Part shown: one piece after another, positions 46,632 through 56,700 of the stretch
How the letters are laid out: each line of letters starts with the position of its first letter
How positions within the stretch are numbered: the stretch's first letter is position 1
Assembly (NCBI GenBank): GCA_008933995.1
Contig: WARS01000027.1
Span: 1,701,001 to 1,765,000, forward strand
Source: Datnioides undecimradiatus
Lineage: Eukaryota > Chordata > Actinopteri > Lobotiformes > Datnioididae
Length of the DNA stretch: 64,000 bases
Direction: 5' to 3'
The notes under the pieces: generated by a model
What the model was told of the DNA's origin: nothing
Database searches by the model: none
The model's input: only the letters and a program-made list of their open reading frames with translations
Translations under genes and position numbers: made by a program

Positions 46632-47309
46632 TCACCTGCTTTACCAGCTCGAGTGTTAGCAACAAGCTAACGGCCGCGGTCAGCGCCGACATGAGCAGGA
46701 AAGCTATGTCGAGATAATGAGATATTTCTGCTGCACCAAAGCAAAGCAGCAGATCTCAGAGATACCAGTTCGTTCTTATTTTAGCACGTATAAATGAAAA
46801 ATGATGCTGTCAAACTAAAAAATAATAACTAGGTTTGTTTTGTTGGAAGAAACAGTGTTTTACACATAAAGACAAGAACAAAAGAGGCTAATGTGGGAAT
46901 AAAGAGGCAAACACGAAGGGAAATAGATCAGAAATGAATAAAAAACCCTGAAACTTTCTGTAAAAGAGGCCAAAACGTGATTTAAAAGGTGGAGTTCTTC
47001 ACGCAGGCCGCTCCAAACTGCAGTGACGTGAAAAACAGTCGGTGCAGTTCGACAAAAAGCCGACTCGGCGCACGGAAAATGTTAAAAAAAGAAAGAAAAA
47101 CTGTTTAAAAAGAGTCAGTAAGAAATCCAGAAGATGCTGAACGGTTCCAGGTTCTGCTGAGATCCAGAGTCCAGTTCAAACCCGAGTTCTGAAGCTTCAC
47201 AGACGTTTGGAACCAAAGTGGGTTAAAGTGGGAAGAGGCGGGACGCAGGCAACGTGCTTTCACTCTGCGCAACAAACATGCTAACAGCTGCTAACATCTG
47301 GCCTCAGTG
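46632..47309. other. Non-coding stretch, no gene seen
   Basis: Unique-looking sequence; no exon or recognisable repeat. Confidence 0.4.
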
Positions 47310-47465
47310 TGAATGTGTCCAATCAGGATTCAGACCCGCGTCACATGACTCTGCAGCAGTCCCGGGTAGACGTTGGCGTGTGAACAGCTGATTAACCAGG
47401 AGCATCACTGCTGTTTACCGTCTGTGGGAACAACGGCTGAGTCTGGACTTCCTGTCCTGCAGGAT
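47310..47465 (+). repeat. Dispersed repeat, copy 2 of a direct pair (mate at 1-165)
   Basis: About 94% identical by eye to the first 165 bases of the window, same orientation, without large gaps. Because the first copy is cut by the window edge, the left boundary seen here (near AGTGTGAATGTGTCC at 47306) may not be the real one. Confidence 0.75.
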
Positions 47466-47570
47466 AGCGTTAGCGGGAGCTGGTTATCGACGTGCAGCGT
47501 GTGTGTTTCTCGCTGGCTGGGGAAGTGAAGTCGGTTTGATATTGAAACTTTCTTTAAACTGTCGTCAAAA

Positions 47571-47704
47571 ACACACACACACACACACACACAGAAAAAA
47601 AACTGTGTAGTGATGTCAGATTAATAGTGCTGAGGTGCGTTCAGGGCCCCGGGCTGCAGATAGGACCTCAATCATCCATCAACCCTGACTGCAGATATAA
47701 TTAC

Positions 47705-47740
<36 letters not shown>
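47571..47740 (+). repeat. Two (CA)n arrays
   Basis: (CA)n at 47571-47592 and 47706-47739, with unique sequence between. Confidence 0.9.
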
Positions 47741-48100
47741 CTGTCATTTTCCTGTTTTCTCCACTTGTCTGAAGGAAGCAACCAATTTCCTCTGAACATT
47801 TCAATTTATCTCCAACCCCCCCCGCCCCGCTCTGTCTCTCTCCTGATTGGCCGTGACTTAGACGCTGGCTATTGATTGGTCATTAATTAACGTCTGGTCA
47901 ATCAGGGTTTCCTGACTCATCATCAAACAGGACGTTTTACATTTTATTGTGTTTTTAGTTTCTGTTCGGGTCCAAACTGAAGCTGCAGCGACGCAGGCAT
48001 TCAGCAAACCACGGCTGCAGTCAGCGGCGATGCCTTCAGGGACCGTAGGACACAACGATAGAGGCCCTGAAGTAAAAGTGACTAACGTTACACTGGAAAA
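47741..48100. other. Non-coding stretch, no gene seen
   Basis: No exon recognised. A C-run and GC-rich words lie around 47816-47830. Confidence 0.4.
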
Positions 48101-48240
48101 ACACTCTGTTACAAGTAAAAGTAAAAGGACATGTGAGTATAATGAGTAATTAGAGTAAAAGTAGTGTTTGCAGTCAGATGTAGTTAGAGTATTTAGAGTA
48201 GTTAGAGTAATTAGAGTAAAAGTACTCTTTGCAGTCATGT
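48101..48240 (-). repeat. Inverted relative of the 9.1-kb tandem repeat
   Basis: The reverse complement contains TGACTGCAAAGAGTACTTTT, ACTCTAATTACTCTAACTAC, ACATCTGACTGCAAACACTA and CTTTTACTCTAATTACTC, the same words as 9108-9262. The spacing between the two TGACTGCAAA words is 61 bp here against 74 bp there. TTAGAGTA is repeated several times inside. Confidence 0.65.
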
Positions 48241-48284
48241 TGTTGTGACCGGTATCCGAGCTGCAGATTGAGACGTCTTCACAC

Positions 48285-48427
48285 ACACACGCGCTCTCTA
48301 AGCTGTGTGTGTGTACGTGTGTGTGTTTTGTGGTTTGCTGCTGCCAACTGTTTTAGAAATCCTCTCATGTTGCATCTATTTCCTGCAAAGAAGAAGCAGA
48401 AGTTTCTGTGTGTGTGTGTGTGTGTGC

Positions 48428-48460
<33 letters not shown>
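48285..48460 (+). repeat. Short (CA)n and (GT)n microsatellites
   Basis: Short CA run at 48281-48290, GT runs at 48305-48330, and a longer GT array with CG and TT interruptions at 48403-48460. Confidence 0.85.
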
Positions 48461-49859
48461 CGGGATCCAGACCGACCACATTAACATGCAGATCTTCATC
48501 TCTGCCTCGGCGCGTGTGAACGGGGTTTTGTTGCCGCTGAGAGTCGACGATGTAGACAAACACGTCTCTGGTGCCAGTTTTTCCCACGTCACACGGGGCA
48601 CTCGAATGCCTCGTTCATGTCTGGCTCTTGTTGGTCCATCGCGCTGAGAGACGCCGTGGTTACTAATGATGTTTTCAGTTATTATCTCTCTTCTCACCAA
48701 GAAACCGAGGGAAGTGAACACATCGCTCTAATGTTAATGAGCTCTCGCTGCTGCGCCATCAAAACCACTTGAACCACTGAAGCATGAACCTCTGAAGGCA
48801 TCACGTAGGACGTCCATCACGGTCCTCAAACTGTCCCTGAGCAGCTATGCTGGTTTTTGTGTTGCAGGGCTGAAAGAGGCTGTCAGAGGGTACTGCAACC
48901 ATGACGGGGTGGGACCATGTTGAGCAACATCCTCATGAATGCCAAGAACTGAGTTTTCCCAGCAGGTCAGTGAAGGGGGCCTCAAAGACCCCGTCCGTTC
49001 ATTGCACCTGTGCTAAGGCCAACAGGTGTACCCTGTTTAGATCACAGTTAGCAACTGAACAAGTGTAAATCTGCTAAAAACAGGTGTCTGACTCCTTTCA
49101 CGCTGTCAGTAAACGCATCACGGCAGCAGTTTTATTAAAGTTAGCTACAACTTTTTTGTTTGTGGTGGCAAATTGACGTTTTTAATGAAGAAGTCGGGCA
49201 ACGATTGTGATTCTGTGAGCAGCTGTGATCTGATTCGACGCCACGCCGGTCAGGAGTTTGTTACCTGGCTGAGAAGCCATTAGCGGTGAGCGTTTCATCC
49301 CAGTGTTGAGCTGTTAAATGCTTTTAATGTGAAGCTGCAGCCGGCGGAAACGTTTGGTTTGCATCAGCTTAAACCTGCTTCTCTGTTGGACGGTGTCTCC
49401 ACAGACACCCGGCTGCTTTGATCAGCGCCACAGGCTCAGTTTAGGTAAATAACGACTTAACGGAAAATTCTTTATGTAAAAATCGGAAATTTTAACTCAA
49501 ATGAAATGTGTTGGACAAGTTAAATGAACAAGAAACAACAAACAAACACGTTAAATGTTTCAGCTGTGGCTCTACACGGAGACTCAACAGCTCCAACAAA
49601 CGTTCGAGACGCTCGCGACGACTTTTTCGCGGCACTGTCGAAGAGACGAGCGGCTGTCAGCTCTTTAAAAAACTCACTGTTTCATAATTTTATGGAAATT
49701 TTCTGACACTGAATCAGAAATTTGAAATTATGCAAAAACCCTCAGAGTCCAGGACTGCGTTGCCATGGTGACACGCCGAGATACCGTGTGTTGTTGGACT
49801 CGGCAGCCGCCACTCCTCCTTCATTAGACTGAAACAAAGGCAGAGTATCGCTCAGACGC

Positions 49860-49860
<1 letters not shown>
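48461..49860. other. Non-coding stretch, no gene seen
   Basis: About 1.4 kb of unique-looking sequence without a supportable exon. Confidence 0.4.
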
Positions 49861-49890
<30 letters not shown>

Positions 49891-50220
49891 CACACACACA
49901 CACACACACTCCGTCACTGATGAGGGCATTATATTAATTTATATTCATGCTCTGGAAGCCAAATTCAACCTAAACCCAAATTTAATTCAAACTGTACTGG
50001 TGTATGCACTGCACACACACACACACACACAAATGCACACACAGACACAGAGAAAAGACAGTTTTAACGTCTCAGTGTGAACGAAGCTGAAACAGAAATT
50101 AAATTAATTCAGTTTGCAGAGATGAAAAAATGCAAATGAATATTTAGTGTTGGAGTGAGTGTGTAAGTGTGTGTGAGTGTGTAAATGTGTGTGAGTGTGT
50201 GTGTGTGTGTGTGAGTGTGC
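49861..50220 (+). repeat. (GACA)n, (CA)n and GTGA-type arrays
   Basis: (GACA)n runs directly into (CA)n at 49861-49908. A second CA array is at about 50012-50031, and GT with GTGA/GTAA interruptions at 50155-50220. Confidence 0.85.
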
Positions 50221-50286
50221 GAGAGACAGTAAGTGTTTCGCCTCGAGGAAAATCAGCTCAACTTTCATTCATATTGAAATGAACCA

Positions 50287-50489
50287 GCGAGAGAGGAGAA
50301 GAAAGGAGGATTAGGAGGAGATAAGAGAGGAGAGGAAAAGAGGAAGCGAGGAGAAGGGGATAAGACGGTGAGGAATGGAAAGGAGAGAAGGAGAGGAGGA
50401 GAGGAAAAAGGGGGGAATAGGGAAGGAAAGGAGGAGCCGGGAGGGGAAGGGAGTAAAGGGAGAGAAGAGAGGAGGAGATAGGAGGAGTC
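50287..50489 (+). repeat. 0.2-kb polypurine tract
   Basis: GGAGAGGAAAAG-like words with few pyrimidines; same class as 32240-33115. Confidence 0.85.
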
Positions 50490-50551
50490 GCTGTGACATT
50501 ATCTGTTTCCTTGTTTCACTGCTGTCAGAGAGACGACTAATCCACTGTCAA

Positions 50552-50589
50552 CACACACACACACACACTCACACACACACACACGCACG

Positions 50590-50650
<61 letters not shown>

Positions 50651-50767
50651 CCTTTCCCTTTAAGTCTCTGCAGCAAAGGAAAAAAAAGATTTTCCACGTA
50701 GAAACAAAAGTTTTTCGGAGGTCGCAGCGGATTTTTAATTACAGTCAGAAGGAGGAGCAGTAAACAC

Positions 50768-50800
<33 letters not shown>
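50552..50800 (+). repeat. Long (CA)n array and a second CA/CG array
   Basis: (CA)n with a few ACGC and ACTC interruptions covers 50552-50649, the longest dinucleotide array in the window at about 98 bp. A second array with a CGCGCGCGCA core lies at 50764-50800. Both alternate purine and pyrimidine. Confidence 0.9.
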
Positions 50801-51745
50801 GCGCGCAGAGTCTCGGGTCAGGTGTGTTTACCTGTGGAGCTCTGCACTGTTTCAGTGTCTGTAATCTCGGAGACAGAGATTGCAGCAGAGCTCAAAATGA
50901 CAAAACAAGCTGCTGTTAGCGAAAAACACCATGAGCAGCATCCTGACGTCAGCGCTCACAGTCGCCGTGACGACGCCCTGCAGCCCCGACAGGAAGCTGC
51001 ACGTCCGCGTTTAAACCGTCGTCAACTGATCTGTTAAAAGACACGACTAAAAACTAAAAGAAATCATGTTTGATTGATCAAACCGTGAACCTTAGAGCAG
51101 CTTTCGGCCCCGGCAGGAAAAAAAAAAGTCACTTCCTGTTTTGCAGCAAACAGCTGACAGACACGGTGAACGTAAAGAAGCATTTAGCAGCTTAAAAACA
51201 GAAGCTTCCCTCTGAATCGCAGCGATTCTCAGTGTTTGACACATTTCAGCGACCCAATCGAATTCCTAGAAACGTCACGTCTCGCCTTCCTACGAGGTCA
51301 AATCAAATTTTGGAAAAGAAGAAGTTCCCGTGCTAGATTGAGCAACAAGGGCGACCTGGAAGTGACGACTGTGTTGGTGCAGCCGGGACATTGGTGCATC
51401 TTCAGTGAGTTGTGCACCAGCTGAGCCGTGATGGGCGACCAGGGCGCCATCGTGCACGGTTCAGGTCGTTAGCGTCAAACCTCGTTTTCCCCGCTAACTG
51501 TCTGAAACATGCCGGATGAATTCATGTTGCACAGACAAATGTTGGAGAAACACCCAGACCCGCCGACGTCACTCTGACTGCAGCGCTGTGAGTGCTAGTT
51601 ACCGTGCCGTGGTGCGTTCAGGAACATCACGTCTTGATTTCACTTTGTGATAAGTTTCATTTGGAAATACTTCATGATACAGCAGCTGCAAAGTCTTAAA
51701 TGCCACGAACCCTCAATGCATCACGGGGAACATGAAATACTGCTG
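50801..51745. other. Non-coding stretch, no gene seen
   Basis: Unique-looking sequence without supportable exons. Confidence 0.4.
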
Positions 51746-51815
51746 AAACCGGTTCAGACTGGTTCAAACCAGTTCAATCCTGGTTCAAACTGGTTTAAAC
51801 CAGTTCAAACTGGGG
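51746..51815. promoter_or_regulatory. Cluster of Grainyhead/CP2-like palindromes
   Basis: In 70 bp the words AACCGGTT, ACTGGTT, AACCAGTT, CTGGTT, ACTGGTTT and AAACCAGTT occur in alternating orientation. They include the perfect 18-bp palindrome AACTGGTTTAAACCAGTT (51788-51805). The Grainyhead-like and TFCP2 family binds AACCGGTT and close variants such as AACCAGTT. The arrangement is also a short tandem/inverted repeat, so it could be structural only. Confidence 0.35.
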
Positions 51816-52141
51816 AAAGCTTCAATATTTAAGGAAGTCTGACACAGTTTGAGTTAAAATCTTTGTGTTTTCTCAGTTTTCCTTCATTTTTCCGTTTGTT
51901 TTTGTCTTTTTACTAAACCTTTATTTCTTCTTGTTAATGAGTGGCGACGACAACGATGCGTTTACAGTCTAATGACTCAGCCCGGTGATGATGTCACGGC
52001 GTGCAGGTTTACACTTCAGTGTTTTTTGCTCTTCGCTGGGATCGTGGTGAAGCCGTCGCCACGGTAACCGCGGATTACGCTCGTTATCAGAAAATGAATT
52101 ACAGTTTTGTCTCTGTCTTCCTGTCCTCCATTAGACTGCGG
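51816..52141. other. Non-coding stretch, no gene seen
   Basis: No exon recognised. Confidence 0.4.
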
Positions 52142-52142
52142 A

Positions 52143-52175
<33 letters not shown>

Positions 52176-52790
52176 ATCTAAAATGAGATTCCTCTGAACA
52201 GACAGAAGACATGTAGAATAATAACTCACACACTCCTGCTGCTGCTACGCTGTCTCCTTTCCTTCCCTCCTCGTTTCCTCCTCCTGCCCCCTTTCTCTCT
52301 TTCGTCAATCCCTCGTTTCTTTATTCCAGCATCGTCTTTTCCTTTATTTCTCTCATCACTACTTTTATTTCTTTTTCTCCCTCTGTCGGCCTTTATGTCT
52401 TTTTCCTTTCTCTCTTTCCTCCTTCCAGCCTTCCTTCCTTCCTCCCTCCACTCTTCCCTGCTTACTTCCCTCCTTCCTGTCTGAAATACTCTTCTTTCAG
52501 TACATTATTTCCTTATCCTCATCCTTCTTCCTGCTTTCCTTTCCTTTTTCTCCCTTTCTCTATTTCTTTGTCTTTTTTCTTCTATCACTTTCTAACTTTT
52601 ATCCTCATTTCTCTTCCTTTCCTTCCATCTTCTTCCTTTTATCTTTGTCTCGTCCTTCCTTCCTTATTTCTTTTACCCATTCAGCCATTCCTCTGTCCTT
52701 CCTTCCTTCTCTCCTTTCCTTCCTCTGGTACCTGTAATCTTCCCTCCTCCTTCGCCTCCCTATCTCCTCCTCCTGCCTTCATTTCCCATA
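52142..52790 (+). repeat. (GT)n then 0.54-kb polypyrimidine tract
   Basis: (GT)n at 52142-52170 followed, from 52251 to 52790, by TTCCTTCC/CTTTTCTC-rich sequence almost without purines on the plus strand. Confidence 0.9.
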
Positions 52791-52851
52791 AATGTTAAAT
52801 TTCACTTATTTATGTGACAGCACCCAGACGGTATATTTGAATAAAATACAA

Positions 52852-52875
52852 CCAATGAGAAACCAATCAACCAAT
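52852..52875 (+). promoter_or_regulatory. Three CCAAT boxes in 24 bp
   Basis: CCAAT occurs at 52852, 52863 and 52871, in the same orientation. NF-Y binds CCAAT, and clusters often mark promoters. No transcript start or exon is evident downstream, and NF-Y sites usually sit further apart, so this may be only a small tandem repeat. Confidence 0.25.
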
Positions 52876-53218
52876 CAGAGTTCAGGGCTCAAGACGACTT
52901 CCTGCTTCTTCACACCTCCTCTTCTGTGACCTTCCTTCTTCCTCTGCTCTTTATCTCATAGCCCCTTCCTCTTCCTGTCATCTCTCCATCGCCCTGATCC
53001 CCTTCTTCTTCTTCCTCGTGGTTACAAACTCGCCGTTTAGCGCGAGCGAACGACAGGTTCAATTTGGTCTGGGTGTAAACTGGCAGACGGACTCTATTCT
53101 CTCTCATTCCCATTCATACAACACCGGCGTACTCCTCTGTCTCGCTCTCTCTCTCTCTATCATCTGTTTAGCTCATTTCTCTCTCTGTCACATCCTTTCC
53201 GAGTCCCATTAATCTCCC

Positions 53219-53220
<2 letters not shown>

Positions 53221-53262
<42 letters not shown>

Positions 53263-53363
53263 GTATAAACTCTCAGTGTGTATCTATGGTGAGATTTCCC
53301 ATGATGCCGTGGGAAAAAACAGTGGAGTTATTCATCAACCAGGGATGAAGTTTGGAGAGATGT

Positions 53364-53397
<34 letters not shown>

Positions 53398-53505
53398 TGC
53401 ACACAAATACAAACACATACAAGGAGCTGGGGAAGGTTGTTGGTTTGAATCCCGACACTCTTCCTCCTCCTCTTCTTCCTTCTTCTTCTTCGTTCCTGGA
53501 GTTAA
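53221..53505 (+). repeat. Two (CA)n arrays and a (TTC)n run
   Basis: (CA)n at 53225-53262 and 53367-53396, and TTCCTCCTCCTCTTCTTCC-type sequence at 53460-53500. A GGTTTGAATCCC word at 53440 resembles a tRNA-type B box, but no A box or fold supports a tRNA or SINE. Confidence 0.85.
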
Positions 53506-55180
53506 ATCGTGAAACCTCACAGCCAGCACCAACTTTACTTCGACTGAATGGAGAGGGGTCACACGGTGGTGTGTTGCTATGGTGATGAACTGATAACAAC
53601 AGTGTGTATGTGTATCTTTGCTGAATTATCAAAAATATTAAATTTTGTAAAATATTTTTATTTTTTAATATTTATTAATATTCCTCTCAGAATATACAGA
53701 TATGGGTGGCGCCATCTTGCTTTTTATCAATGTCGGTATGAAGGTCTTGCCCGACTGAACCGGAGCACACACAAGTTGCCAATTATAATGTCGCACTTCC
53801 TTTTCATCGCGTCAACAACTTGTTAAATCGTTTACCCTGTGAAATTAACACTTTGGGCAAACACCAGCGTGATAACATCCTAAAATGTCCCAAATGTCCC
53901 ATCAGCTGATGTGGAGGGGGTGGTGTTTATCACCTGTGTTGCCAGCAACCAGATGTTTCCACAGGTCGTCCATCTGGACAGCAGTTGCAGGCTGAGCACC
54001 AGCAGGGGACACACAGCCCTGTTGAAAAGTGATGCAAACTGACATCTGCATGTGTCGTTGATTATAACTTCGATAAGAAGACGTTAGCAGGAAAGCTAAT
54101 TTGTGTTTTTGGTCACAGTTTGAGGCTCTTATCATGAGATTGCTGTTAGGCTGTAACGTTACTGCGCGACGGTTTAAAATGAGACAATCTGATGAATGAA
54201 AGGTCATTTCTCAGCAGATTTGTGTTGATTTGCCAGCAACTGAAGCTGTTTTGAATCATGAAACCTTGATTATATTCTTACTGAAGAGAATAGTATTATA
54301 TGTATAGGTTTTAAAAAAACCCCTCAAGGTCCACATACTGCCTTCTTCCTCTAATAAATGTAAAACGCTCCCAACTCAGTGACTCTGTAGCTCAGGACTC
54401 AGTTGTCATGGAGATAATTCAGTAATCATGTGAACCCGAGGCCTTCACATTACCTGTCCCCTGATTTGTTACCAACAAACTGGATCCCACACAAACAAAC
54501 AAACAAGGTTAACCACTTTAATATTGTCCAATCAGAAAACACAGGAAACCACACGGTGCAAACAGGAAGTAGACCTCAACTCTGCTTTCCGACTTCCTGT
54601 TTCTTTCTCGCATTACCTCACCTCCACCACTGTCATCATTATGATCATAATCATCACGAACACCATCATAATCTACATTAATGTCTTTAAACTTCCACAT
54701 TTTTACTTTAAATATAATATTTGTATGATTTACATGTGCTGTGTTTGTACATGGGGCAGATTTTATTGTGTGCTTTATGTCTGTAAAGCAAATTTCCCTG
54801 ACAGGACGATACAGGTTCAAAATGCACTGAATAATTGGCATAATAATTATGATAATACTAATTAGCTTTTTCACATCGTCAACAATTATCGTTACTGACT
54901 CGACCGTCATCATTCAATCCATCACTCTCCTCAATCCTGATCATAATCATAATAATTTTAATTATCATAATTTTTACTGACATGACTGGCACAGCAGGCT
55001 GCTGTTGTCGTCATCATCATCATCTTCTCACACACACACACACACACACCCACCCACCCACCCACAGTCAAGCACACACACAACTGGACACACAGTGTAT
55101 AGAAGCAGGCAGGCCCATTAATTCCAGACCGTCCTCATTCCCAGATCGTCAAATCTTGTCAGTTTGTAACAACCTTCGAT
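53506..55180. other. Non-coding stretch with a CA/CCCA microsatellite
   Basis: No gene is seen. (CA)n followed by (CCCA)n lies at about 55029-55065, and an ATC/ATT-rich run at 54630-54670. Confidence 0.4.
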
Positions 55181-55189
55181 GGCGTCTCA

Positions 55190-55560
55190 TATGAACGTAC
55201 GTGACACCATTTAGCATCTGTCTGAAGGCTTTTCAACTACCTCCAATGTAAATAGTTGGGTGGCGGTGAGGTGGGGCCGAATGACAAAGCTAGCGGATAG
55301 CTGCCAGTCAAAGAAGCCCCGCCCCTTCATTCTGCATAACTTCAGGTGTTAATCTGATTTAAAGGAGTGAGTTCTATATAAATTCAGCCCGTACAGTCGT
55401 CATGAACGGGGAAACTAGCTGCAGAGACCAAACTGTTGTTTGTACCAGGCTGTAAACATGTTTACTGCTGCATTTTAACATGGGGGTCTATGGGGACTGA
55501 CTCGCTGCTGGAGCCTCTGGTGGACGTTCAGGGAGCTGCTGTTTCTAACTTATGTATGTA
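55190..55560 (+). repeat. Teleost dispersed repeat with AACATGGGGGTCTATGGGGA
   Basis: GGCTGTAAACATGTTTACTG is followed by TGCATTTTAACATGGGGGTC, TATGGGGACTGACTCGCTGC, TGGAGCCTC and GAGCTGCTGTTTCTAACTT. I recognise this ordered set from a family that is very common near and in teleost genes. It is non-coding and of unknown class. The core is 55440-55560; the left edge is uncertain. Confidence 0.6.
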
Positions 55561-56199
55561 ACTTCTGTAACATGCTTTCACCATTAAGACTGACGTATGT
55601 GTCCCGTGTTAGACAAGAGTTAACGTAGCGTCATTACAATTTATGTTAGCTTACGTCCAAAACTTGCATATTTTTTTGCAGGATACTGTAGATCTTGTCT
55701 GATGTGAAACTGTAAGTCAACATTGGCTTTTAAGTTAACTTACATATGTAAAGCACTTACTTGCATCACATCAACAATTACCACATCTAAGTGATGGGTT
55801 TGTGGCAGAAAGCTCTCGTGTGAACGCTTAGGGGCACCTTGTTCATCCAAAATGAGACACTGAAGGAGACAAACGATCTGTATTTGACGACCTGGCAATG
55901 AAAACAGCTTGTTAATTCATATATGGCTCAATTATTAACATCAAAGCCGGATCTAACAGAGGAGGAATAACTTCAAAAGTCAAAAGTCTCTTCAAAGGGA
56001 CAGAGGTTCCACACACCAGACTTGTCAAAACGTCATCATGGTTCATTGGATTCATTTTAAGTCCTTCTCCGAAATTCCCAAAAGTCACACCTCTGAAAAA
56101 AACAACAAACATACAGGTGTAGTTTTCCGGCGCTGGCTTCAAAGACTCTGGACTCAGTTCAGTCTGACATCATGATCATTAACATCTAAAACTCTCGAG
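55561..56199. other. Non-coding stretch, no gene seen
   Basis: Unique-looking sequence; no supportable exon. Confidence 0.4.
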
Positions 56200-56700
56200 G
56201 GGGAAAGCAGGCATCCACACCCTGTAAAATCCATTGCCCTGTAATATCCATGAATTGTAAGACTCTTATACTCTCCAGTCTAAAGCAACGTCGGCCATAA
56301 TCTTCGTCACAAAGAGGCATCTGTCCTTCCGAAGCCTCCGTTAAGCCGTCGTTCAAACTGTGTATCTTTGAACATATCTCAACGCAGAGCTGTAATTTCC
56401 ATCTTGTCATAAAATCCGTCACACCGTAGCCTCTGTCTTATCACCCAAACAATGAGGTCCATTGATGAATCCATCAAATCTGTCAAACTGTAAAGTTCAA
56501 AGCCTCGAGCCTCGGTCTGTCCGGCTCTGAATTTCATTAATCCATCACTTTGCAGAATCCACCATGATGTCGAGCTCGCCACTAAATCCATCATCCTGCA
56601 GTCTGTAACCCCATAGAGTCCTTCACAACGTCCAACCTTATGAAACAAACTGTGAAAGTCCACCGATGATGAATCTGAATCTGCCATGTCCCCATAAGAA
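56200..56700 (+). repeat. Degenerate tandem array of AATCCATCAnnCTGTAA type
   Basis: The plus strand repeats loose versions of AAATCCATC followed 5-12 bases later by CTGTAA or CTGCAG, at irregular 30-50 bp spacing. The two minus-strand open frames here (78 and 102 codons) contain periodic D-G-(L/F)-(M/Y)-D and W-I-L-Q words because of the repeat. I do not regard them as genes. Confidence 0.55.

Noticed and set aside
53425-53460. GGTTTGAATCCC word considered as a tRNA or tRNA-derived SINE B box
   Set aside because: No A box at the right distance and no cloverleaf; the upstream side is a CA array.
56186-56687. Two minus-strand frames with periodic D-G-L-M and W-I-L-Q words, considered as a repeat protein
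   Set aside because: The periodicity is in the DNA (a drifted tandem array), the two frames overlap, and no start or splice context supports them.
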